DNA of 64,000 nucleotides. It comes from Pseudomonas putida (GTDB taxonomy: Bacteria; Pseudomonadota; Gammaproteobacteria; Pseudomonadales; Pseudomonadaceae). The DNA is taken from positions 248,001-312,000 of the forward strand of contig NZ_CP109603.1 in assembly GCF_025905425.1 (NCBI RefSeq), written 5' to 3'. Numbering within the stretch: position 1 is the stretch's first letter; every line of letters starts with the position of its first letter. Shown here piece by piece: positions 58,759-64,000 of the stretch. The notes below the pieces were generated by a model. The model had not been told where the DNA came from. It made no database searches and saw nothing but the letters and a program-made list of their open reading frames with translations. The position numbers were made by a program, and so were the translations under genes.

Positions 58759-61140
58759 ATGTCGTTCGCCACCACCCGCTTATCTGCGCCGCTGCGCCAC
58801 CTGGCCCTGGCCTGTGCATTGGGCAGCCTGTTGTCGCCGGGCATGGCCCTGGCCGACAGCCAGCCATTGGCCCTGGATTTTCCGAGCCAACCGCTGGAAG
58901 CCACCGTGCATGCCCTTGCCCGGCAGTCCGGTGTGGCCATTGCTGCCGACAGCCGCGTACTGGCGGGCCGCAATGCTCCGGCCCTGCATGGGCGCTTCAG
59001 CGTGTTGCAGGCCCTGCAGCAGTTGCTGGTCGGCACCGACCTGGTGGCCGAGGAGCAGAACGGCGTGGTGATCCTGCGCAGCACCGCTGAGGACGGTGCC
59101 CTGACCCTCGGGGCCACCAACGTCAACGCTGCCGGTTTCAACAGTGACCTGCCCGAGACCTACAGTGGCGGCCAGGTGGCGCGCGGTGCACGGCTTGGCA
59201 TGCTGGGCAATCGCGACATCATGGACACGCCGTTCAACATTACGGCCTACACCGCCAAGACCATCGCCGACCAGCAGAGCGGCACGGTTGGCGCGGTGTT
59301 GCGCAATGACCCGTCGATCCGCTTCAGCACGGGCGAAGGCCATGCCTACGAAAACTTCATGATCCGCGGCTATGGCCTCGAATCGTCCGAGCTGGCCGTG
59401 AATGGCCTGTACGGCCTGGCGCCGGATGGTCATGTGCCCACCGAATTCCTAGAACGGGTCGAGGTGCTCAAAGGCCCGAGCGCGTTGCTCAGCGGCATGG
59501 CGCCCAATGGTGGGGTGGGCGGCAATATCAACCTGATTCCCAAGCGCGCCGGCGATGCGCCGCTGACCCGCTTGACCACCAGCTACGTATCCGATGGCTT
59601 CTTTGCTCAGCACATCGACGTGGGCCGGCGCTCTGAGGACGGACGTTTCGGTATTCGTTTCAACGGGGTGTACGGCAGCGGCGACACCGGTGTCGACAAG
59701 CAGTCCAAGGACCGCACCTTGGCCTCGCTGGGGCTCGATTACCGAGGTGACGATTTCAAGCTGGAACTGGATGCCTACGAGACCCATGAAAAACTCGATA
59801 ACGGCAGCCCGATGATGGCGGGCTTCAGCGAGCTCGGCTACGTGACCAAGGCGCCCAAGCCCGACACCAACGTGCTCGAAGGCATCTATGCCAAGCAGGT
59901 CAGCAAGGCGCTGATGCTGCGTGGTGAATACCAGCTCAACGACGACTGGACGGCCTTTGCCAGTGTCGGCGGTGCGCGCACTTACTACGACGGTTTCCTC
60001 AACGGCACCCGCATCCGGGTGCAGGCGGCCGATGGCAGCGCCAAGGGGCAGACCTACAACCAGGCCGGCTACACCCACAGCTTGTCCGGCGAGGCGGGCC
60101 TGCGCGGCAACTTCATGACCGGCCCGGTTACCCACCAACTGGTGTTCAGCACATCCTTGCTGCACCAGGACATCGGGCGTGCGCCCACGGTTACCGGCCC
60201 GACCTACGACACCAATCTGTATCGCCCGGTAAAAGGGGTGATCGCCGGTGATCACGGCTCCAACGTCAAGACCGGCGACAATACCTTGTCCAGCTTTGCC
60301 TTGGCCGACACACTTGGCTTCTTCGACGAGCGTGTGCTGCTGACGCTGGGCGCGCGTGCCCAGCGGGTGCGGCAGAAGATGAGCAAGCCAACGGCCTATG
60401 ACGAACGCAAACTGACCCCAGCCTTCGGCATCGTGGTCAAGCCTTGGGATGCGCCAGTTTCACTGTACGCCAACTACATCGAAGGCCTGACCCAGGGTGG
60501 TACGGTGACCGAAGTGGGGGCGCTGAACAAGGATGAGCAGTTCGCGCCGTACGTGGCCAAGCAGATGGAAGCGGGTGTGAAGTGGGACCTGGGCCGGTTC
60601 AGCCATACCCTGGCAATGTTCCAGATCGAAAAACCCAGCATGGTCAAGAACACCCGCGGCGACACCTTCTGGTACACCGATGATGGCGAGCAGCGCAACC
60701 GTGGCGTGGAATGGAACATGTTCGGTGAAGCAGCCCCTGGTGTACGCCTGCTGGGCGGGGTGACCTACACCCGAGCCGAACTGAGCAAGACAGCCAACGG
60801 CACCCTGGATGGCAACACCGCGCGCGGTGTGCCTGCCTGGTCGGCGAACCTCGGCGCCGAGTGGGACCTGCCCTGGGTCGAAGGCCTGACCCTGACGGCG
60901 TTGGGTATCCACAGCAGCTCGCAGTACCTGGACGACGAGAACACGCTGAAAATCCCACAATGGACGCGCTACGACCTGGGCGCGCGCTACGCCACCCGTG
61001 TACTGAGCAAGGATGTGACGCTGCGCGCGAGCCTTGAGAACGTCGAGAATCGCGCGTACTGGGCAGGGGTGTTCAACCCAGGGTATGCCACCGTCAGCGA
61101 ACCGCGCACCTTGAAGCTGTCCGCCAGCGTCGACTTCTGA
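58759..61140 (+). CDS. TonB-dependent siderophore receptor with signalling domain
   Basis: The 793-residue outer-membrane receptor has a signal peptide (1-32, ending ALA). An N-terminal STN signalling domain (about 38-108, ending EEQNGVVILRS) talks to FecR. A plug domain (MDTPFNITAYTAKTIADQQ, GPSALLSGMAPNGGVGGNINL) and a 22-strand barrel ending LKLSASVDF follow. It imports a ferric siderophore, probably catecholate-like given the neighbouring esterase, and signals its presence to induce its own gene. Confidence 0.92.
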   Translation: MSFATTRLSAPLRHLALACALGSLLSPGMALADSQPLALDFPSQPLEATVHALARQSGVAIAADSRVLAGRNAPALHGRFSVLQALQQLLVGTDLVAEEQNGVVILRSTAEDGALTLGATNVNAAGFNSDLPETYSGGQVARGARLGMLGNRDIMDTPFNITAYTAKTIADQQSGTVGAVLRNDPSIRFSTGEGHAYENFMIRGYGLESSELAVNGLYGLAPDGHVPTEFLERVEVLKGPSALLSGMAPNGGVGGNINLIPKRAGDAPLTRLTTSYVSDGFFAQHIDVGRRSEDGRFGIRFNGVYGSGDTGVDKQSKDRTLASLGLDYRGDDFKLELDAYETHEKLDNGSPMMAGFSELGYVTKAPKPDTNVLEGIYAKQVSKALMLRGEYQLNDDWTAFASVGGARTYYDGFLNGTRIRVQAADGSAKGQTYNQAGYTHSLSGEAGLRGNFMTGPVTHQLVFSTSLLHQDIGRAPTVTGPTYDTNLYRPVKGVIAGDHGSNVKTGDNTLSSFALADTLGFFDERVLLTLGARAQRVRQKMSKPTAYDERKLTPAFGIVVKPWDAPVSLYANYIEGLTQGGTVTEVGALNKDEQFAPYVAKQMEAGVKWDLGRFSHTLAMFQIEKPSMVKNTRGDTFWYTDDGEQRNRGVEWNMFGEAAPGVRLLGGVTYTRAELSKTANGTLDGNTARGVPAWSANLGAEWDLPWVEGLTLTALGIHSSSQYLDDENTLKIPQWTRYDLGARYATRVLSKDVTLRASLENVENRAYWAGVFNPGYATVSEPRTLKLSASVDF

Positions 61141-61147
61141 GGTGAGC

Positions 61148-62731
61148 ATGGACCGCATCACTCATCTCAGTTGCGCCGTGCTGTTGGCCTTGACCTGCGC
61201 GGCTACAGCGCAGGCGGCAACAGGCCCTACGCTGCAGCCCGGTCAGACTGTAAACGGCCAGGCTGTATCGGCAGACAGCGCGGTCTGGCGCGTTGCGCTC
61301 AAGGCGGGCGACCTGGTGCGCGGCCGGGTCGACGGCGACGTCAGCCTGCGCCTGCTGGACCCGCAGGGCAGGCCCCTGCGCTTGCTGATCGACGGCCAGG
61401 ACCAGCCCCGCGCGTTCATCTTTGTCGCCGACAGCCCGGGGCCATACGGCTTGCGTGCAGAGCCACTGGACGGGCGCGCGGGCGCCCCTTTCAGCCTGCG
61501 TCTGGACCAGGTGCTGGCGCTCGCCGAACAGCAGCAAAGCGCACCACCGCTGGCCAGCCCGACCCTGGCCCAGTTGGCCGGGCAGCTTGCCCAGGGCGGC
61601 GATACCGAGGCCTTCTGGCACGCGCGAAAGGCCCAGGGCACGCCGCTGGTCGAGCTGCTACCGGGCCAGCCGCAGCTGCGTCTGGTGACCTTTCTGTGGC
61701 GCGGCGCCCAGCACAATGTGCGCATGTTCGGCGCGCCCTCGGGCCGCCACGAAGCGCTGCAACGGCTGGGCACCAGCGATGTCTGGTACGCCAGCTTCGA
61801 AGTCCCGGCCAGTACCCGGCTCAGCTACCAGATGGCGCCTGATGTACCACGGTCGGATGATCGCCGGGTGATTCTTGCCACCACGCGCCGCGATCCGCTC
61901 AACCCTGCCACGTTCGCCGACAGCAGCGGTGATCCGTGGCTGTCGCGCTCGCGCCTGGAGCTGGCGGATGCACCACCACAACCGTGGGTAGCCGAACGGC
62001 CGGGCATCGCGCGGGGCACGCTTGAGCGCAAGCGCCTGGCCAGCGACGTGCTGGGCAACGCGCGCGATGTCTACTTGTATCGCCCGGCTGCTGCAGGCCA
62101 GGCCTTGCTGGTGCTGTTCGACGCCCATGCCTATACCCGCCAAGTGCCTACACCGACGATTCTTGACAACCTGATCGCCGATGGCCTGATCCCGCCCACG
62201 GCAGCCATCATCATTGCCAACCCCAGCGACCTGAGCCGCCAGCAGGAACTGCCACCCAACCCACGGTTCGCCCGCTTCATGGCCGAAGAACTGATGCCCT
62301 GGGCGCGAGAACAAGGCTTGAGCGCACCCGCAGCCAGTACGGTGATCGCGGGCTCCAGCTATGGGGGGCTGGCCGCTTCCTACCTGGGCCTGAAGCACCC
62401 CGAGTTGTTCGGCAACGTGCTGAGCATGTCGGGGTCGTACTGGTGGGCCAAGGACGGGGAAGAGGCGGGCTGGCTGACCCGCGAATACGTCAAGGCAGCG
62501 CCCAAGCCGCTGCGCTTCTACCTGCAATCGGGGCTGTTCGAAGGGCCGACGATTCTGGATACCAACCGCCACCTGCGTGATGTACTGCGTGCCAAGGGTT
62601 ATGCGGTGCAAGCGGTGGAGTACCCGGCGGGGCATGATTATCTGCAATGGCGCGGGTCACTGCCGTGCGGCTTGATCAGCCTGATTGGCAGGCAGGGGGA
62701 GACAAGTTCTCAGGCGTGTCGGCGGAAGTAG
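61148..62731 (+). CDS. Periplasmic enterochelin-esterase-like hydrolase
   Basis: The 527-residue protein has a signal peptide (about 1-22, AQA cleavage). A PPC-like beta domain (30-120) and a DUF3327-like domain (FLWRGAQHNVRMFGAPSGRHEALQRL) lead to an alpha/beta esterase with nucleophile motif GSSYGG and C-terminal GHDY histidine. This is the Fes/IroE/PfeE arrangement, which cleaves ferric triscatecholate siderophores. A periplasmic location fits PfeE-type release of iron outside the cytoplasm. GAGG lies 5 bases before the ATG, 7 bases after the receptor stop. Confidence 0.87.
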   Translation: MDRITHLSCAVLLALTCAATAQAATGPTLQPGQTVNGQAVSADSAVWRVALKAGDLVRGRVDGDVSLRLLDPQGRPLRLLIDGQDQPRAFIFVADSPGPYGLRAEPLDGRAGAPFSLRLDQVLALAEQQQSAPPLASPTLAQLAGQLAQGGDTEAFWHARKAQGTPLVELLPGQPQLRLVTFLWRGAQHNVRMFGAPSGRHEALQRLGTSDVWYASFEVPASTRLSYQMAPDVPRSDDRRVILATTRRDPLNPATFADSSGDPWLSRSRLELADAPPQPWVAERPGIARGTLERKRLASDVLGNARDVYLYRPAAAGQALLVLFDAHAYTRQVPTPTILDNLIADGLIPPTAAIIIANPSDLSRQQELPPNPRFARFMAEELMPWAREQGLSAPAASTVIAGSSYGGLAASYLGLKHPELFGNVLSMSGSYWWAKDGEEAGWLTREYVKAAPKPLRFYLQSGLFEGPTILDTNRHLRDVLRAKGYAVQAVEYPAGHDYLQWRGSLPCGLISLIGRQGETSSQACRRK

Positions 62732-62745
62732 TCCCAAGTGCATGC

Positions 62746-63033
62746 TCAATACGCCAAGGCCTTGAGTACATGTTCAGGGTCGTTGCGAATCGCCCGCAGC
62801 AGTGCTTTGGCGGGGCCAGTAGGCTCTCTGCGACCTTGCTCCCAGTTACGCAAGGTCGCAACCTGAACATCGATCATCTCGGCAAACCGAACCTGAGAGA
62901 GGCCCGTTGACTTGCGGATGCTTCTGACCTGCAGCGCATCGACCTCGAATACACGGGAGGGCACCTGCCTTCCTTGGACAATGTCATCCATCTGCTGAAC
63001 GCTTTCCATCAGCTCTTCAAAGAATCGGCTCAT
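62746..63033 (-). CDS. NadS/HigA-type antitoxin
   Basis: The 95-residue protein has the Cro/C1 helix-turn-helix SQVRFAEMIDVQVATLRNWEQGRREPTGPAKALL (split: LSQVRFAEMIDVQVATLRNW) in its C-terminal part. A flexible N-terminal segment (SVQQMDDIVQGRQVPSRVFEVDALQVRSI) precedes it. It is the second gene of a toxin-first pair and overlaps the toxin by 4 bases. It should neutralise the RelE/HigB-type toxin and repress the operon. Confidence 0.85.
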   Translation of the reverse strand: MSRFFEELMESVQQMDDIVQGRQVPSRVFEVDALQVRSIRKSTGLSQVRFAEMIDVQVATLRNWEQGRREPTGPAKALLRAIRNDPEHVLKALAY

Positions 63034-63350
63034 GCATGCCTCCAGTTTTCGATGATTTTTTTCAGGGCTTTTCGCTGTTCAGCGGACAAGTCAGGCTGCT
63101 CGTTCTTTGGGTAGATGTAGAGCATTGCAATCTGTGATTTGCTAATGAAATGGTAATAGATGACCCTGGCTCCGCCGCGTTTTCCATGCCCATTAGCAGC
63201 GATGCGCACCTTGCGTAGCCCACCGGTTCCTTCAATCAGGTCTCCAGTGTCAGGTTGGGCCATCAGCCTGATCTGGAGAAGGCGGTATTCGTCATCCTCA
63301 AGGAGGTCTTTCACACGCTTCGTGAACAGAGGAGTTTCAGTGAACAGCAT
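63030..63350 (-). CDS. RelE/HigB-type toxin (type II TA)
   Basis: The 106-residue protein has the RelE/ParE-superfamily fold: FTKRVKDLLEDDEYRLLQIRL, GDLIEGTGGLRKVRIA, and RGGARVIYYHFISKSQIAMLYIYPKNEQ, with basic residues and the terminal helix. Such toxins cleave mRNA on the ribosome. Toxin-before-antitoxin order and the NadS partner fit the HigB-2 group. A 15-bp dyad lies 83 bases upstream. Confidence 0.87.
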   Translation of the reverse strand: MLFTETPLFTKRVKDLLEDDEYRLLQIRLMAQPDTGDLIEGTGGLRKVRIAANGHGKRGGARVIYYHFISKSQIAMLYIYPKNEQPDLSAEQRKALKKIIENWRHA

Positions 63351-63432
63351 AGCAGGGTGTACGCCATTGGCGTAGTCGCTGGTTGCCCAGCTCTACAGGG
63401 GTGAGGAGATCCCGTCGCATCATCAAGCGTGG

Positions 63433-63447
63433 GTTAGCGATGCTAAC
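63433..63447. promoter_or_regulatory. Candidate TA operator
   Basis: gttagc-gat-gctaac is an exact 6-bp dyad with a 3-base centre upstream of the toxin gene, the form used by HigA/NadS-type antitoxins. It could also belong to the opposite end of the SulP gene, but no promoter is expected there. Confidence 0.45.
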
Positions 63448-63503
63448 GAATGGTGCTTCAATGGACGGATCGTCTCTTTCCCGCAGGCATGTAGTCTTTT
63501 TCT

Positions 63504-64000
63504 TTAATTAGCTGCTACAGCACGACTCCTATTCCGCCACACCCGATACGCGCGGATCCCGGCCCGTACCGAGCCGAACAGCAGCTTATCCTCCATCTCC
63601 CGCGCCATCCCCGAGCGCACCAGCATGCGCAGGAAGGTGCCGCGGGCGCGGGCGATGGCAAAGAAGATGCCTTGGGCGGCCAGGGTGTCGCGGACTTCGC
63701 GCAGGGCGGCAATGCCGCTGACGTCGATGCTGGTCACCGCTTCGGCATCGAACAGCACGGCCTTGGGCTGGGCCTGGCTCTGCACCGCTTCGAGCAGGCG
63801 CATCTTGAAGTAGTCGGCGTTGAAGAACAGGATCGCGTCGTCGAAGCGGTACACCACCAACCCCGGTACGGTGCGGGCGTCCTTGAACTTGCGAATGTCG
63901 ACCTGGCCCTCGGTGCCCGGCAGCCAGCCCAGCACCGCGTCGGTGGGCTGGTAGATGCTGTACAGCAGGCGCAGGATCGCCAGGGTCACGGCAAACACGA
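63504..64000 (-). CDS. SulP-family anion transporter, C-terminal part
   Basis: The last 165 residues of a SulP transporter: the end of the membrane domain (TLAILRLLYSIYQPTDAVLGWLPG) and a complete STAS domain. The latter runs from LVVYRFDDAILFFNADYFKMRLL to LFDAEAVTSIDVSGIAALREV, with its IDVSG switch. The N-terminal part lies outside the window. Substrate (sulfate, bicarbonate or other) cannot be told. Confidence 0.87.
   Translation of the reverse strand, partial: VFAVTLAILRLLYSIYQPTDAVLGWLPGTEGQVDIRKFKDARTVPGLVVYRFDDAILFFNADYFKMRLLEAVQSQAQPKAVLFDAEAVTSIDVSGIAALREVRDTLAAQGIFFAIARARGTFLRMLVRSGMAREMEDKLLFGSVRAGIRAYRVWRNRSRAVAAN

Overview
The window is a high-GC, gene-dense chromosomal segment of a Pseudomonas, almost certainly of the P. 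putida group. Gene order and protein identity support this: an MvaT/TurA-type gene beside purU, a McpG-like chemoreceptor, the pca cluster followed by an aromatic-acid porin, ttgABC/ttgR, an alpha-ketoglutarate permease with a DctBD/MifSR-like pair, and bglX. P. putida-type REP/BIME repeats fill many gene borders. The only transposon is an IS110-family element inserted beside REP sequence.

Layout. 0-5.5 kb: sbcB end (cut by the window edge), turA-like, purU, and a three-gene envelope operon (glycosyltransferase, deacetylase, YbhN-like membrane protein). 5.7-7 kb: REP and IS110 element. 7-12.5 kb: chemoreceptor, HerA-like ATPase, Pit phosphate transporter and a small protein. 12.5-26 kb: protocatechuate/beta-ketoadipate block (pcaR, pcaK, pcaIJF, pcaTBDC), a LysR regulator and an OprD-type porin. 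PcaR-box-like sites sit before pcaR, pcaK, pcaI and the porin, and a candidate small RNA diverges from pcaR. 26-34 kb: the TtgABC efflux pump with TtgR and its operator, then an EmrB-type exporter. 34.6-45 kb: a run of small metabolic genes each beside its own regulator (oxaloacetate decarboxylase-like, MBL-fold, NmrA-like, ThDP enzyme, ABM monooxygenase, flavin reductase-like), plus a secreted 13-residue-repeat protein and a DUF347 membrane protein. 44.8-46 kb: a Fic protein preceded by a very regular six-half-site operator array. 46-51 kb: alpha-ketoglutarate permease with a sigma-54-type promoter and a cognate-looking two-component system. 51-55.3 kb: BglX, a TPM-domain protein and a methyltransferase. 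55.5-63.4 kb: probable accessory stretch with an HTH protein, a DUF4917 protein, a FecI/FecR/TonB-receptor/periplasmic-esterase siderophore operon and a RelE-NadS-type toxin-antitoxin pair. The window ends inside a SulP transporter.

How the genes work together. Protocatechuate-type substrates would enter through the porin and PcaK. They are then degraded by PcaB, PcaC, PcaD, PcaIJ and PcaF to succinyl-CoA and acetyl-CoA; pcaGH is not in this window. PcaT is expected to bring in beta-ketoadipate. Alpha-ketoglutarate uptake and its two-component control form a second nutrient module. TtgABC/TtgR provides solvent, antibiotic and aromatic efflux. The iron operon is a cell-surface-signalling system in which the last gene probably hydrolyses a catecholate siderophore in the periplasm.

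The strongest unexplained signals are the fic operator array, the structured RNA regions (IS110 upstream RNA and the pcaR-divergent RNA), a perfect 19-bp inverted repeat between an AraC gene and an ABM gene, the mirror-ordered repeat protein, and REP edges that supply amber stop codons to three genes. No tRNA, rRNA or CRISPR array was seen. All assignments come from reading the sequence; no database search was run.
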